Positions 7,622 through 18,242 are shown, counted from the stretch's first letter. The stretch: DNA of 64,000 nucleotides from Gallionellales bacterium GWA2_54_124 (GCA_001801025.1 MGWO01000007.1:1153576-1217575), one strand, 5' to 3'. Translations and numbers: made by a program. The notes: generated by a model not told the origin, from the letters alone.

Positions 7622-10254
7622 ATACGTCTGTGTTCAGCACGTGTCCATATTGCGGTGTCGGTTGCGGTGTTGCCGTTAGTGCGGGGATGAAAGCTACTAC
7701 CTTGGCTGGGGATAAATTCCATCCAGCGAATTTCGGGCGCTTGTGTTCCAAGGGTACGGCGTTGGCCGAGACGCTCGGTGAGGAGGGGCGATTGCGCCAT
7801 CCCGTTGTGAATGGGCAACGGGCGTCTTGGGATGACGCGCTGGGCTGTGTTGCGGAGGGATTCGGGCGGATCATCGCCGAGCATGGGCCGGATGCGGTAG
7901 CCTTTTACGTCTCCGGGCAGTTGCTGACAGAGGACTATTACGTTGCCAACAAGCTGATGAAGGGCTTTATTGGCAGCGCGAATATCGATACTAATTCGAG
8001 GCTGTGCATGTCTACAGCAGTGGCGGCCCACAAACGCGCCTTCGGTGCAGATGCGGTACCGGTCTGTTACGAAGATATTGAACTGGCCGATTTGGTGGTG
8101 ATTGTTGGTTCCAACTATGCATGGGCACATCCGGTGCTCTACCAGCGCCTTGTCGCAGCAAAAAAAGCGCGTCGGGAAATGCGTGTGGTGGTGATCGATC
8201 CGCGTCGTACTGCGACTTGCGACATTGCCGATTTGCATCTGGGCATCGAACCTGGCACTGATGCCTATATGTTTAATGGGCTGCTGCATCATCTGCGCCG
8301 CGAAGATGCGCTTGATCTGAGCTTTATTGAGGAGCATGTGGACGGGTTTTCCGCCGCCTTCGATGCCGCACGGGATTCCATTCCGAAAATAGCGCAATTT
8401 TGCGGCGTTGACGAGTCAAAAATTGCCGAGTTTTTTAATCTGTTCGCCAAAACCTGCCGTACCGTGACGATTTTTTCGCAAGGTATCAATCAATCCTCCA
8501 GCGGTGTGGACAAGGCAAATGCAATCATCAATGTACACCTAGCTACAGGGCGGATCGGGAAACCCGGCATGGGGCCGTTTTCGGTGACAGGCCAGCCGAA
8601 TGCGATGGGCGGGCGCGAAGTGGGCGGGCTGGCGAATCAACTAGCGGCACATCTGGACTTCGCTGATGTGGCAAGTATCGACTTGGTTGCACGTTTCTGG
8701 AATGCGCCTGACATCGCGCAAAAACCGGGTCTCAAGGCGATAGAGATGTTTGATGCAATTGCAGATGGAAAAATCAAAGCGGTGTGGATCATGGGTACCA
8801 ATCCTGTGGTCAGTTTGCCCGATGCGGATAAGGTGCGTGCAGCTCTGCTGGGTTGCGACTTCGTAGTGATATCCGATTGCGTCGAACACACCGACACCAC
8901 GGCCTGTGGCGATATCCTGCTGCCGGCCCGTGGCTGGGGTGAAAAGGACGGCACGGTAACCAATTCAGAGCGGTGTATCTCGCGTCAGCGGGCATTTCAG
9001 TCATCCGTCGGTGAAGCAATGCCGGACTGGTGGATCGTCACTCAGGTTGCGCAGCGCATGGGCCATAAAAAGGCATTTTCCTACACCCATCCTGCGCAGA
9101 TTTTTCGTGAACATGCGCGCCTGTCGGGTTTTGAAAATGAGGGGGGGCGTGCGTTCGATATCAGCGCTTGGTCAGAGCTGGGAGAAGAAGAGTACGATGC
9201 GCTGAGGCCGAAGCAATGGCCGGTTAATCGCGCGGCACCCGATGGTACTTTTCGGCTGTTTGGTGACGGGAAATTTTATACACCAAACGGTCGTGCGCGC
9301 ATGATCGCGGTTACTCCGCGATTACCAGCTATCGCTACAAATGATGAATTTCCGCTGGTGCTCAATACCGGCCGGATACGCGACCAGTGGCACACTATGA
9401 CCCGTACCGGGAAAGTGCCGCGCCTGAATGCACATTCAGTCGAGCCATATGTGCAAATTCATGCAGACAACGCACATCAACTCGTTAATGGTGCACTCGC
9501 GCGATTGATCAGCCGGCAAGGCGAGATGTTAGCACGGGTACAGGTCAGTGCAGACCAGCGTCCAGGTTCGGTATTTGTGCCGATGCACTGGAGTGAAACT
9601 TTTGCAATTTCGTCTAGAGTGGATGCGCTGGTAGCACCTATCACTGATCCAATTTCCGGTCAGCCGGAATCAAAACATACACCAATACGTATTGAGGCGT
9701 ATCAGCCACACTGGCAGGGATTTATTTTGAGTCGCAACCGTCTTGCATTGCCGGATGCCAGTTATTGTGCCTGTACAAAAGGTGAAGGTTACTGGCGACA
9801 TGAGATCGCCGGCGAAAGTATGCCGGATAACTGGAGTAGCTGGGTAAAAACGGCGCTGGCAGCACAAGCCTCTGCTGTCTGGAGCGAGTATCAAGATACT
9901 GGAATGGGGCGATATCGCGCAGCTTGTCTAGTGGATGGTTTCTTGGAGGCAGTGTTTTTTATTGCCAAGGATCATGCGCTGCCCGAGCGCGAGTGGCTTG
10001 CCAGCCTGTTTGATAAGCCTGAAATTAAGCATGATGAGTTGGCTGGGTTACTGGCTGCACGTCCGCCCAAAGGATCAGCCTCCGACAGCGGACGTGTCGT
10101 GTGCGCCTGTTATGGCGTGGGAGAAAAATCCATCCTCAATGCCATTAAAACCCATGGATTGAAGAGTGTGGACGCCATCGGACAATGTCTGAAAGCCGGA
10201 ACCAATTGCGGATCATGTGTGCCGGAGCTAAGGCGTTTACTAGAAAAATATTAG
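7609..10254 (+). CDS. nasA: Assimilatory nitrate reductase catalytic subunit
   Basis: The 881-residue cytoplasmic molybdoenzyme reduces nitrate to nitrite for assimilation. An N-terminal [4Fe-4S] site is seen in CPYCGVGC (Cys 12, 15, 19) with a fourth Cys in LCSKG. The likely molybdenum ligand is the Cys of SRLCMSTAVAA. The C-terminal 60 residues form a BFD-like [2Fe-2S] domain (VVCACYGVGEKSI and GTNCGSCVPELRR), as in Klebsiella-type NasA. There is no signal peptide, unlike NapA. No nasC electron-transfer gene is nearby, so the electron donor is unknown. Confidence 0.94.
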   Translation: MQNINTSVFSTCPYCGVGCGVAVSAGMKATTLAGDKFHPANFGRLCSKGTALAETLGEEGRLRHPVVNGQRASWDDALGCVAEGFGRIIAEHGPDAVAFYVSGQLLTEDYYVANKLMKGFIGSANIDTNSRLCMSTAVAAHKRAFGADAVPVCYEDIELADLVVIVGSNYAWAHPVLYQRLVAAKKARREMRVVVIDPRRTATCDIADLHLGIEPGTDAYMFNGLLHHLRREDALDLSFIEEHVDGFSAAFDAARDSIPKIAQFCGVDESKIAEFFNLFAKTCRTVTIFSQGINQSSSGVDKANAIINVHLATGRIGKPGMGPFSVTGQPNAMGGREVGGLANQLAAHLDFADVASIDLVARFWNAPDIAQKPGLKAIEMFDAIADGKIKAVWIMGTNPVVSLPDADKVRAALLGCDFVVISDCVEHTDTTACGDILLPARGWGEKDGTVTNSERCISRQRAFQSSVGEAMPDWWIVTQVAQRMGHKKAFSYTHPAQIFREHARLSGFENEGGRAFDISAWSELGEEEYDALRPKQWPVNRAAPDGTFRLFGDGKFYTPNGRARMIAVTPRLPAIATNDEFPLVLNTGRIRDQWHTMTRTGKVPRLNAHSVEPYVQIHADNAHQLVNGALARLISRQGEMLARVQVSADQRPGSVFVPMHWSETFAISSRVDALVAPITDPISGQPESKHTPIRIEAYQPHWQGFILSRNRLALPDASYCACTKGEGYWRHEIAGESMPDNWSSWVKTALAAQASAVWSEYQDTGMGRYRAACLVDGFLEAVFFIAKDHALPEREWLASLFDKPEIKHDELAGLLAARPPKGSASDSGRVVCACYGVGEKSILNAIKTHGLKSVDAIGQCLKAGTNCGSCVPELRRLLEKY

Positions 10255-10367
10255 CTATGAGAATTACTTGATGTTCGTGGACAAGGGGTGGCGCTAGTAT
10301 TAAGATGCATAATTAATGTATCTTTGATGATGTTTCAGTATCCTTAAAATTAAGAAGGAGAATACGA

Positions 10368-13103
10368 ATGCCTATCACCCGTCGCGATTTTCTCAAGCAA
10401 AGCGCTATTGTCTCTTCAGTCGCTGCTACAGTAGGAGTTTCAATCAATGAAGTTGCCAGTGCAGCGACTTTGAACGTTGAAGCGGGCTGGCGATGGGATC
10501 GGGGGGTGTGCCGATTCTGCGGCGTGGGGTGCGGTATTCAAATAGCTACCGAAAAGGGCAAGATCGTCGCTACCAAAGCCGATATCAATTCGCCGGTTAA
10601 TCGCGGGCTTAACTGCATCAAGGGTTATTTCAACGGTAAGATTATCTACGGAAAGGACCGACTTACTCAACCGCTGCTGCGCATGAAAGACGGCAAGTTC
10701 GACAAACAGGGTGAATTCGTTGCCGTCTCCTGGGAGCGCGCCTTCGACGAGATGGAGAAACAATTCAAACGTCATTACAAGGAGCTGGGCCCGACCGGAA
10801 TTGGCTTCTTCGCCTCTGGTCAGCATACTGTGCAAGAGGGCTACGCCGCCGTAAAACTGATGAAGGCCGGATTTCGCAGTAATAACATCGACCCCAACGC
10901 GCGACATTGCATGGCCTCTGCCGTAGCAGGATTTATGCAGACTTTCGGTATTGATGAGCCATCTGGGAACTATGACGACATCGAACATACTGACACGATG
11001 GTTTTATGGGGGGCGAACATGGCGGAAATGCATCCGGTTCTATGGACGCGAATTACAGACCGCAGGATGAACACGCCCGAAGTACGCGTGGTTAATCTGA
11101 CCACGGTGAGCAATATGTCATCCGGTATTTCCGATCTGGAAATTATCTTCAAACCGAGTACTGATCTTGCCATCATGAACTATCTGGCGCGCGAGATTGT
11201 GACCCGCAATGCGGTTAATTGGGACTTTGTTAATAAACACTGCGCTTTTGCAACCGGACCTACCGATATCGGTTACGGTATGCGCGGTTCGGATAAATTC
11301 GATTATGCGCCGGAGAAGGGCACTAACGGCCGCGAACTGACCATGATGCTGGACGCTCAGGAAGCGATTGCGCAGGGCAAGCAAGCCGGTGCGACGGTGG
11401 AGCAGAAGAACCGCAATACGGCTGACAAGCACTGGCTGATCAGTTTCGACGATTTCAAAAAAGGCGTAGAACCCTACACGATTGATTTTGTTGCAGAACT
11501 GGCAAAAGGTGACGTGGACGAGTCACTGGATGACTTTAAGGCCAAGCTAAAAATGCTGGCTGATCTGTATATTGAGAAAAATCGTAAAGTGGTCAGCTTC
11601 TGGACCATGGGATTTAATCAACACCAGCGCGGTACCTGGGTTAATGAACAAGCTTATATGGTGCATCTGCTGCTCGGCAAACAGGCAACACCCGGCAATG
11701 GCGCATTTTCCCTGACCGGTCAGCCATCAGCCTGCGGCACTGCACGCGAAGTCGGTACCTTCTCGCATCGTCTGCCGGCCGACATGGTGGTGAACAATCC
11801 AGATCACCGCGCAGCCTCTGAAAAAATCTGGCAGCTGCCTGCAAAAACGCTCAATCCTAAACCTGGCAGCCATATCACCAAGCTGCTGCGCGACCTTGAA
11901 GATGGTCAGGTGAAATTTGCATGGGTACAGGTTTGCAACCCGTTCCAGGGCAGCGCCAACGCTAATCACTGGATTAAGGCCGCACGCGAGATGGATAATT
12001 TTATTGTGGTGTCCGATGGCTATCCGGGTATCTCGACCAAGGTCGCCGATCTTATACTGCCGGCCGCTATGATTTTCGAAAAATGGGGGGCTTACGGCAA
12101 CGCCGAGCGTCGCACTCAGATGTGGCGCGAACAGGTTCCGCCACCGGGAGAGGCGCGTGCCGATATTTGGCAGATTATGGAGTTTTCTAAGCGCTTCAAG
12201 TTAAAAGAAGTCTGGGGGGAGCAGAAGATACCGGGGCTTAAGGCTGCAGGTTTTGCTGATGGCGTATTGCCAGATGTATTAACCGGTTCCGGACTCTCGC
12301 CTGAAGCGACGCTGTACGATGCACTGTTTGCTACCGCGGACAATAAAAAATTCAGCTGGCCGGATGCGGTTGGCAAGACCCACGATAATCATGTATCACG
12401 CCTGTTGGGGGATCACTGGTTCCCTGAAAAGGCTTTGTTTGAGGAGTATGCCAGTTTCGGTCGAGGTCATGCGCATGACCTGGCCGAATTCGATGTGTAC
12501 TTCAGGGACGATGTGCGCGGGCTGAAATGGCCGGTGGTCAATGGTAAAGAGACACATTGGCGCTTCAACGAAGAATATGACCCTTATGTCAAAAAAGGCA
12601 GCGGTTTTGATTTTTACGGCAAGGCGTTCAAAAAACTGCCTTCAGGAAATTTGGATGGCGTGACCAATGCGGCGGATACCGACATCAGCGGTAAAGCCAA
12701 AATCTTTTTCCGACCTTATGCTGCGCCCGTTGAGGTGCCGGATCACGACTATGACATGTGGTTGTCCACTGGACGCGTGCTGGAGCACTGGCATTCGGGA
12801 ACGATGACGAGGCGAGTGCGCGAGTTGCACTGGGCTGTGCCTGCGGCACTGATTTTTATGCATCCGGATGATGCTCGTGCCCGTGGGCTTAAGCAGGCAA
12901 GCATCGCCTGGATCGAGTCACGCCGTGGCAAGGTCAAAGCCACCGTCGAGACAGCTGGACGTAATCGTCCGCCTAAGGGGACGGTGTTTGTGCCTTGGTT
13001 TGACGAGGGGGTGTTTATTAACAAGGTGACGCTGGATGCGACCTGCCCGATTTCTAAGCAGACCGATTTTAAAAAATGCGCGGTCAAAATCTATAAGGCT
13101 TAA
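10368..13103 (+). CDS. napA: Periplasmic nitrate reductase catalytic subunit
   Basis: The 911-residue protein begins with a Tat signal, RRDFLKQ (residues 5-11). It has a [4Fe-4S] motif, CRFCGVGC (Cys 48, 51, 55, with NCIKG near 83), and the molybdenum-binding Cys in [10 protein letters not shown] (about residue 181). It reduces nitrate to nitrite in the periplasm with NapB. It is about 80 residues longer than the E. coli enzyme. Extra segments around [19 protein letters not shown] and before AKIFFRPY recall the long NapA of Campylobacterota, from memory of that family. AAGGAG precedes ATG 10368. The gene follows nasA by 113 bp and probably has its own promoter. Confidence 0.95.
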   Translation: MPITRRDFLKQSAIVSSVAATVGVSINEVASAATLNVEAGWRWDRGVCRFCGVGCGIQIATEKGKIVATKADINSPVNRGLNCIKGYFNGKIIYGKDRLTQPLLRMKDGKFDKQGEFVAVSWERAFDEMEKQFKRHYKELGPTGIGFFASGQHTVQEGYAAVKLMKAGFRSNNIDPNARHCMASAVAGFMQTFGIDEPSGNYDDIEHTDTMVLWGANMAEMHPVLWTRITDRRMNTPEVRVVNLTTVSNMSSGISDLEIIFKPSTDLAIMNYLAREIVTRNAVNWDFVNKHCAFATGPTDIGYGMRGSDKFDYAPEKGTNGRELTMMLDAQEAIAQGKQAGATVEQKNRNTADKHWLISFDDFKKGVEPYTIDFVAELAKGDVDESLDDFKAKLKMLADLYIEKNRKVVSFWTMGFNQHQRGTWVNEQAYMVHLLLGKQATPGNGAFSLTGQPSACGTAREVGTFSHRLPADMVVNNPDHRAASEKIWQLPAKTLNPKPGSHITKLLRDLEDGQVKFAWVQVCNPFQGSANANHWIKAAREMDNFIVVSDGYPGISTKVADLILPAAMIFEKWGAYGNAERRTQMWREQVPPPGEARADIWQIMEFSKRFKLKEVWGEQKIPGLKAAGFADGVLPDVLTGSGLSPEATLYDALFATADNKKFSWPDAVGKTHDNHVSRLLGDHWFPEKALFEEYASFGRGHAHDLAEFDVYFRDDVRGLKWPVVNGKETHWRFNEEYDPYVKKGSGFDFYGKAFKKLPSGNLDGVTNAADTDISGKAKIFFRPYAAPVEVPDHDYDMWLSTGRVLEHWHSGTMTRRVRELHWAVPAALIFMHPDDARARGLKQASIAWIESRRGKVKATVETAGRNRPPKGTVFVPWFDEGVFINKVTLDATCPISKQTDFKKCAVKIYKA

Positions 13104-13119
13104 GCCTAAGGGAGATGAA

Positions 13120-13602
13120 ATGATGATTAAAAAATACCTTGTTAGCGCACTTTTTATCGCACTCTCGGCGGGTTCTGCTTATGCGACGGCACCGATCAAG
13201 ACGGAAGAAATGGGACTTTCCAAGACCAGCGTTTTTGATGTGCCGACGCCCCGTGTTTATCACTATAGCGATGCGGCACCCGGTGCAAACAAATTGCTGC
13301 CACGCGCTTATCTGGGGGCCCCGCCTCAGGTGCCGCATGCGGTCAGCGATTTTTTGCCCATTACACGTGAAAATAATCTGTGTGTTGCCTGTCATGCTCA
13401 GCCTGATCTATGGGGTAAAAAATTGGAAGCGGGTATGCCTGTGCCAATTCCAGCTACGCATTACACCGACAGGCGCAATGCTCCGGACAAAGTGACTGAT
13501 CATCTGATTAACGGTCGCTACAACTGTAACCAGTGCCACGTACCGCAGACCGATGCGCCGGCGCTGGTTGAAAATACGTTTTCTAATAAAAAGAAACGCT
13601 AA
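13120..13602 (+). CDS. napB: Periplasmic nitrate reductase diheme cytochrome subunit
   Basis: The 160-residue protein has a Sec signal (KKYLVSALFIALSAGSAYA) and two c-type heme sites, CVACH (about residue 87) and CNQCH (about 135). It receives electrons from the quinol side and passes them to NapA. A GGGAGATG ribosome site precedes ATG 13120, and ATG 13123 is an equally possible start. No napC, napD, napF, napG or napH lies in the window, so the quinol dehydrogenase and the maturation chaperone must be encoded elsewhere. Confidence 0.94.
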   Translation: MMIKKYLVSALFIALSAGSAYATAPIKTEEMGLSKTSVFDVPTPRVYHYSDAAPGANKLLPRAYLGAPPQVPHAVSDFLPITRENNLCVACHAQPDLWGKKLEAGMPVPIPATHYTDRRNAPDKVTDHLINGRYNCNQCHVPQTDAPALVENTFSNKKKR

Positions 13603-13652
13603 CTTAAGAAACAGGCCGGTGGATAAGCAATCTGCCGGCACTCGTGACCTAA

Positions 13653-14759
13653 ATGCCTGACGTTATTCCGATACAATACATTAATAGTTCACCCGTATCT
13701 TCAGGTGAGTCGGTTCAGCGCAGTCTGATGCATGGGGTCGTGCTGAATGACGCCTTGCACCGCCCGATGCAGGATCTGCGTATCTCCGTTACGGACCGCT
13801 GCAATTTGCGTTGCACTTATTGCATGCCGCGCGAAATTTTCGATCAGAACCATGTTTTTCTGCCTCGCAGTGAACTGCTGACGCTGGAAGAAATTGTCCG
13901 CGTCGCAGGCTCTTTTGTTCGTCTGGGCGTACGTAAAATCCGTCTGACGGGGGGTGAGCCGCTGATGAGACGCGGGATCGAACAGTTGGTCGAAAAGCTG
14001 TCCGCCTTGCGCACCAACACGGGAGACAGAGTCGATATTGCCATGACCAGCAACGGCGTGTTGCTCGAAGCGCGCGCGCAAACACTCAAAAATGCAGGCC
14101 TGTCGCGCATCACCGTCAGTCTGGATGCGTTAGATGACGCGATCTTTCAACGCATGACCGACTCACACTCGTCGGTCGGTTCGGTTCTTGCGGGGATTGT
14201 GGCAGCGCAGCATGCAGGGTTGCTGGTTAAGATCAATATGGTGGTCAAACGAGGTGTGAATGACGGTGAAATCATGCGTATGGCAGAGTATTTTCGCAAC
14301 ACCGGCATTGTGCTGCGCTTTGTCGAATATATGGATGTCGGCAGCACCAACGGTTGGGCGATAGATGAGGTCGTGCCGGCACGGGAGATCGTCGAAACGA
14401 TCTCTGCCCGATATCCCTTGGTTTTATTGGATGCCAGTTGCACGGGCGAAGTTGCCAGTCGTTGGGCTTATACCGATGGCGCAGGCGAGATTGGTCAAAT
14501 CGCGTCGGTCACGCATGTTTTTTGCCATGACTGTACGCGCATCCGGCTCTCAACCGACGGAAAACTGTACACCTGTTTGTTTGCAGAACAGTCGAAGGCC
14601 GATCTCAGAGCCCTGCTTCGCTCGGGTCATAGCGATGAAGATATCGCTCATGCAATTGAAAATTGCTGGCAAAATCGCACTGACCGCTATTCAGAAATTC
14701 GCAACGAAGTTGCCGGATTGCCGCTCAACAAAATCGAAATGTCGTATATTGGCGGGTAA
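13653..14759 (+). CDS. moaA: GTP 3',8-cyclase (molybdenum cofactor step 1)
   Basis: The 368-residue radical SAM enzyme starts molybdopterin synthesis with MoaC. The N-terminal cluster motif is CNLRCTYC (about residues 50-57). The C-terminal substrate cluster has CHDC and a further Cys 13 residues on (KLYTC). The last two residues are the Gly-Gly typical of MoaA. The first 25 or so residues are a non-conserved extension and there is no good ribosome site at 13653, so ATG 13728 (MHGVVLND) is an alternative start. It is the first gene of an eight-gene cofactor cluster after napB. Confidence 0.93.
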   Translation: MPDVIPIQYINSSPVSSGESVQRSLMHGVVLNDALHRPMQDLRISVTDRCNLRCTYCMPREIFDQNHVFLPRSELLTLEEIVRVAGSFVRLGVRKIRLTGGEPLMRRGIEQLVEKLSALRTNTGDRVDIAMTSNGVLLEARAQTLKNAGLSRITVSLDALDDAIFQRMTDSHSSVGSVLAGIVAAQHAGLLVKINMVVKRGVNDGEIMRMAEYFRNTGIVLRFVEYMDVGSTNGWAIDEVVPAREIVETISARYPLVLLDASCTGEVASRWAYTDGAGEIGQIASVTHVFCHDCTRIRLSTDGKLYTCLFAEQSKADLRALLRSGHSDEDIAHAIENCWQNRTDRYSEIRNEVAGLPLNKIEMSYIGG

Positions 14760-14782
14760 GCCACACTTATGGATGCACTAGC

Positions 14783-15280
14783 ATGAATGAATTAACACAT
14801 TTTTCTGAGTCTGGACGCGCGCGCATGGTCGATGTGTCCGCTAAACCAGAGTCCCAACGTATGGCGGTGGCCAGCGGCGTGCTGCGTATGCAGGAGGCGA
14901 CCTTGCTGCGTATCCGCGAAGGACGCATGAACAAGGGTAACGTGTTGGCGGTGGCCGATGTTGCGGCTGTGATGGCGGCAAAACGCACGCCGGATATTAT
15001 TCCGATGTGTCATTCGATTATGCTTTCCGGTGTAGTGGTCGAATTTTGCGACATCACGGAACCTGATGACAGCGGCTGTACTGGCATCAAGGTGATGGTC
15101 ATGGTTAGTTGCGCGGGGCAGACCGGGGTTGAGATGGAAGCGCTGACTGCGGCGAACGTTGCACTCCTGACTATCTACGATATGTGCAAGGCAATTGATC
15201 GCGGCATGCGTATCGAATACGTGCAACTGGAAGAAAAGCGTGGCGGCAAGAGTGGACTCTGGCGGAGGGAAAACCAATGA
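14783..15280 (+). CDS. moaC: Cyclic pyranopterin monophosphate synthase
   Basis: The 165-residue protein completes the first molybdopterin step with MoaA. Family landmarks are ARMVDVSAKPES near the start, the active-site region PDIIPMCHSIMLSG (about residues 70-85) and VEMEALTAANVALLTIYDMCKAIDR with its catalytic Asp and Lys. It overlaps moaD by four bases (ATGA). Confidence 0.94.
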   Translation: MNELTHFSESGRARMVDVSAKPESQRMAVASGVLRMQEATLLRIREGRMNKGNVLAVADVAAVMAAKRTPDIIPMCHSIMLSGVVVEFCDITEPDDSGCTGIKVMVMVSCAGQTGVEMEALTAANVALLTIYDMCKAIDRGMRIEYVQLEEKRGGKSGLWRRENQ

Positions 15281-15516
15281 TAAATGTTTTGTTTTTTGGC
15301 CCGGTCGTCGAGCGATTGGGGATGAGAGACTGTCAAATCCCCTGCGTTGAGGGCATGACATTGCAGTGCTTGCACGATCAGTTAGCAGCGATATACCCTC
15401 ACGCCTTTGAAATCGTCTGTTTTTGCGCGGTTAACGGCTGGCAAGTTCGCGACCTTTCGGTCGAGCTTGTCGACGGAAGCGAAGTGACTTTCATGGCCAA
15501 GTTTTCCGGGGGATAG
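15277..15516 (+). CDS. moaD: Molybdopterin synthase sulfur carrier subunit
   Basis: The 79-residue ubiquitin-like protein begins MINVLFFGPVVERLG and ends KFSGG. The terminal Gly-Gly is thiocarboxylated and donates sulfur inside MoaE. The protein lies between moaC (four-base overlap) and moaE (no gap). The intact Gly-Gly contrasts with the related-looking protein at 4370, which lacks it. Confidence 0.93.
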   Translation: MINVLFFGPVVERLGMRDCQIPCVEGMTLQCLHDQLAAIYPHAFEIVCFCAVNGWQVRDLSVELVDGSEVTFMAKFSGG

Positions 15517-15942
15517 ATGAAGGACGCGGTCAGAATTCAGCAGGATGACTTTTCTCAGGATGAGGAAATTAAGGCGCTCAAGGCCTGCTCACTACGCATG
15601 GGGGGCATCGCCACATTTGTCGGTTGCGCACGGGATTTTTCGGCGGGGCGTACTGTGTCGCAAATTAGCTTCGACGCCTATGGCAGTATGGCGCTGTCGG
15701 AGATGAATCAGCTGCGACTGGATGCCATCGAAAAATACAGTTTGCTGGATGCGCGCATCGTGCACCGCCTCTGTACGGTCACGGCGGGTGAAAATATCGT
15801 GTTCATAGCGGCTGGGGCCGAACACCGGGTTGCCGCTTTGGACGCTTGTCGCTGGATGATAGACGAGCTGAAAGTGCGCGTGCCGATCTGGAAAAAGGAA
15901 GTCACGCCAGAGGGGGACGCATGGCTTACCTCACATCCATGA
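15517..15942 (+). CDS. moaE: Molybdopterin synthase catalytic subunit
   Basis: The 141-residue large subunit transfers sulfur from MoaD to the precursor. Visible features are GGIATFVGCARDFS (about residues 29-42), the AGAEHRVAALDACRWMIDELK segment and the catalytic Lys region VPIWKKEV (about 124-131). It follows moaD directly and overlaps the start of mobB. Confidence 0.93.
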   Translation: MKDAVRIQQDDFSQDEEIKALKACSLRMGGIATFVGCARDFSAGRTVSQISFDAYGSMALSEMNQLRLDAIEKYSLLDARIVHRLCTVTAGENIVFIAAGAEHRVAALDACRWMIDELKVRVPIWKKEVTPEGDAWLTSHP

Positions 15943-16424
15943 AAGTCATCTCCATCGTAGGACATTCCGGTTCCGGAAAAACGACGCTGGTCGAAAAGTT
16001 GGTGCGACATTTTAGCCTCCAAGGGTTGAACATCGCGACGATCAAACACGCACATCACAAGGTGGAGCTCGACACGCCGGGTAAGGACAGTCACCGGTAC
16101 AAGGCCGCAGGTGCGTCGATGAGCATGCTGCTCACGCGAGATGCGTTACAGTTGGTGGCGGATGCGACGAGCGAACGGGAGCCTGAACAGCTGGCCCGTC
16201 GCTTCATGAGCGATGCGGATTTGGTGCTGGCCGAAGGTTTTTCCCATGCGCCGGGTGTCAAGATCGAGGTGATGCGTCGCGCCTGCGGCAAACTGCCGCG
16301 CTGCACCCTTGAAGACGGATTGATCGCAATGGTCACTGATATGGATGAAATTTATCCCGAACTACCACATTTCGGTCTGGAAGATATCACCGGTATCTGT
16401 CAATTTATAGTTGAACGCAGATGA
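15921..16424 (+). CDS. mobB: Molybdopterin-guanine dinucleotide biosynthesis accessory protein
   Basis: This P-loop GTP-binding protein has GHSGSGKTTLVEKL near its start, the AEGFSH motif in the middle and MobB-like length. ATG 15921 is favoured because AGAGGGGGA lies just upstream, giving 167 residues and a 22-base overlap with moaE. ATG 15939 (161 residues, ATGA overlap) is also plausible. MobB assists MobA in attaching GMP to molybdopterin, which NasA and NapA both need. Confidence 0.9.
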   Translation: MAYLTSMKVISIVGHSGSGKTTLVEKLVRHFSLQGLNIATIKHAHHKVELDTPGKDSHRYKAAGASMSMLLTRDALQLVADATSEREPEQLARRFMSDADLVLAEGFSHAPGVKIEVMRRACGKLPRCTLEDGLIAMVTDMDEIYPELPHFGLEDITGICQFIVERR

Positions 16425-17014
16425 TTTTGGACTGTACGGCATTGATATTGGCAGGGGGCGAGTCTCGCCGCATGGGGCAGGACAAGGCACGCTTACGGCT
16501 GGGTGAGCAAACGTTGTTGCAGCGCGTCACTGCGATCGTGCAGCCGTTATTTTTTAAGGTCATTGTCAGCACGCGTGAACGCCGCGCCGATTGTGATTTA
16601 CCACAAGTTTTTGATGCGCCTATGTATGCGGGACCATTAGCTGGGCTGGCGGCCGGCCTCGAATGTATCAAAACACCCTGGATGTTTGCGGTGGCCTGCG
16701 ACATGCCATTTATTACGCCCCGGTTGATCGAAAATATAGCGTCGCGTCGGGATAATTTCGATGCGGTTGTGCCCGTTTTTCAGGGGTGTCCACAACCGCT
16801 GGCGGGATTTTATGCAACGCGAATTGAGTATGAGTTACGCGATGTGCTGCAGGGCGGCGGTAAAGGGAGTTTGCGCGAACTGCTAGCCAGATTGCATGTA
16901 TGTTATGTGGATGAGGCTGAAATACCAGAGGCGGATCACGCTGCATTTTTCGATCTGGATACGCCGGAAGAGATGAAATTAGCAATGAAGAAAGTAAATC
17001 AATGGAACACCTGA
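16421..17014 (+). CDS. mobA: Molybdenum cofactor guanylyltransferase
   Basis: The 197-residue nucleotidyltransferase has the GTP-binding LAGGESRRMGQDKA (about residues 9-22), the metal-binding Asp in AVACDMPF and a conserved PQPLAGFY segment. It makes the bis-MGD cofactor of NasA and NapA. It overlaps mobB by four bases and moeA by 13 bases. Confidence 0.94.
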   Translation: MILDCTALILAGGESRRMGQDKARLRLGEQTLLQRVTAIVQPLFFKVIVSTRERRADCDLPQVFDAPMYAGPLAGLAAGLECIKTPWMFAVACDMPFITPRLIENIASRRDNFDAVVPVFQGCPQPLAGFYATRIEYELRDVLQGGGKGSLRELLARLHVCYVDEAEIPEADHAAFFDLDTPEEMKLAMKKVNQWNT

Positions 17015-18240
17015 AAATCAGCTGCGCACAGCGCGTCATTTTTGAATGTATCACGCTTCAGGATTCGGAATCGGTTGATTTGGCCATGTCGCTGGGACGT
17101 GTGTTGAGCGAAAACATCTTCGCTAATCGCGATTTGCCACCCTACGATGTGTCGGCGATGGATGGCTTCGCGGTGCGTAGTGCTGATCTGTTCAACCTGC
17201 CGGCGACGCTTGTGATTATCGAAGATATCAAGGCGGGCGACATGTCGACGCTAACCGTCGGACGCGGTCAGTGTGCGAGGATTATGACGGGTGCACCGAT
17301 GCCGCGGGGTGCGGATGCCGTCATCCGCGTGGAAGATACGCGGGAAATTTCGCATGACACAGTGCAAATCACAATAGCGGTAAAAGCATGTCACGACGTC
17401 AGACCTCAGGGCGAAAATATGCGTGAGGGTGATGTTGTGTTAACTAAAGGCACTGAAATCACACCGGGTGTAATCGGCGTGCTGGCAACGGTGAAGGCCG
17501 CGAAATTTTCTGTATACCGGCGTCCGCGCGTCGCGATTCTGTCCACCGGCAATGAACTCGAGGCAATTGGCGACCCCGTCAATCCTAATAAAATCCCCGA
17601 TTCAAATACCTATGCGCTAATGGCGCAGGTGCAAGCACTGGGCATCACACCTGCTATGCTCGGAATCGCCCGGGATGATCCGGCTGAACTTGAACAGTTT
17701 TTGAAAATTGGGTTGGAGTACGATGTGTTGCTGGTCTCGGGCGGCACCTCGGTCGGCGTGCACGACTATGTGCGCCCTACGATCGAAGGACTGGGCGTTG
17801 AAATGAAATTCTGGCGTGTGGCGATAAAGCCGGGGCATCCGCTGGCATTTGGCAAGACCGACAAAACGTTCGTCTTTGGGCTGCCGGGCAATCCCGTGTC
17901 CAGCATGGTGTGCTTCGAAGAGTTTGTCGCACCCGCGCTGCGCCGTATGATGGGTAATACAAAACAGTACCGCCGTACGGTGACCGCGCGTCTGGCGCAT
18001 GCGGTCAAGATGCGTCCTGGTCGCACCGAATTCGTTCGAGTACAACTCTCAGCCGATGATGCAGGTTACATCGCCAGTTCTACCGGTACGCAGAGTAGCG
18101 GTGTGCTGCTGTCAATGGCGCGGGCGGATGGGTTGCTTGTCTTGCCATCAGCATGTAGCGGGTTTGAGGCGGGTGCGCAGGTCACCGTTCAATTGCTCGA
18201 TGGCACCGTGTTTCAGGAATGCCCGGGATTTAAGGAGTAA
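17002..18240 (+). CDS. moeA: Molybdopterin molybdenumtransferase
   Basis: The 412-residue enzyme inserts molybdate into adenylylated molybdopterin. Landmarks are YDVSAMDGFAVR and MTGAPMPRGADAVI in the N-terminal half, LLVSGGTSVGVHDYV in the MPT-binding domain, VFGLPGNPVSSMV and a C-terminal beta domain. It overlaps mobA and is followed two bases later by mogA, the enzyme acting just before it. Confidence 0.95.
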   Translation: MEHLKISCAQRVIFECITLQDSESVDLAMSLGRVLSENIFANRDLPPYDVSAMDGFAVRSADLFNLPATLVIIEDIKAGDMSTLTVGRGQCARIMTGAPMPRGADAVIRVEDTREISHDTVQITIAVKACHDVRPQGENMREGDVVLTKGTEITPGVIGVLATVKAAKFSVYRRPRVAILSTGNELEAIGDPVNPNKIPDSNTYALMAQVQALGITPAMLGIARDDPAELEQFLKIGLEYDVLLVSGGTSVGVHDYVRPTIEGLGVEMKFWRVAIKPGHPLAFGKTDKTFVFGLPGNPVSSMVCFEEFVAPALRRMMGNTKQYRRTVTARLAHAVKMRPGRTEFVRVQLSADDAGYIASSTGTQSSGVLLSMARADGLLVLPSACSGFEAGAQVTVQLLDGTVFQECPGFKE

Positions 18241-18242
18241 AG

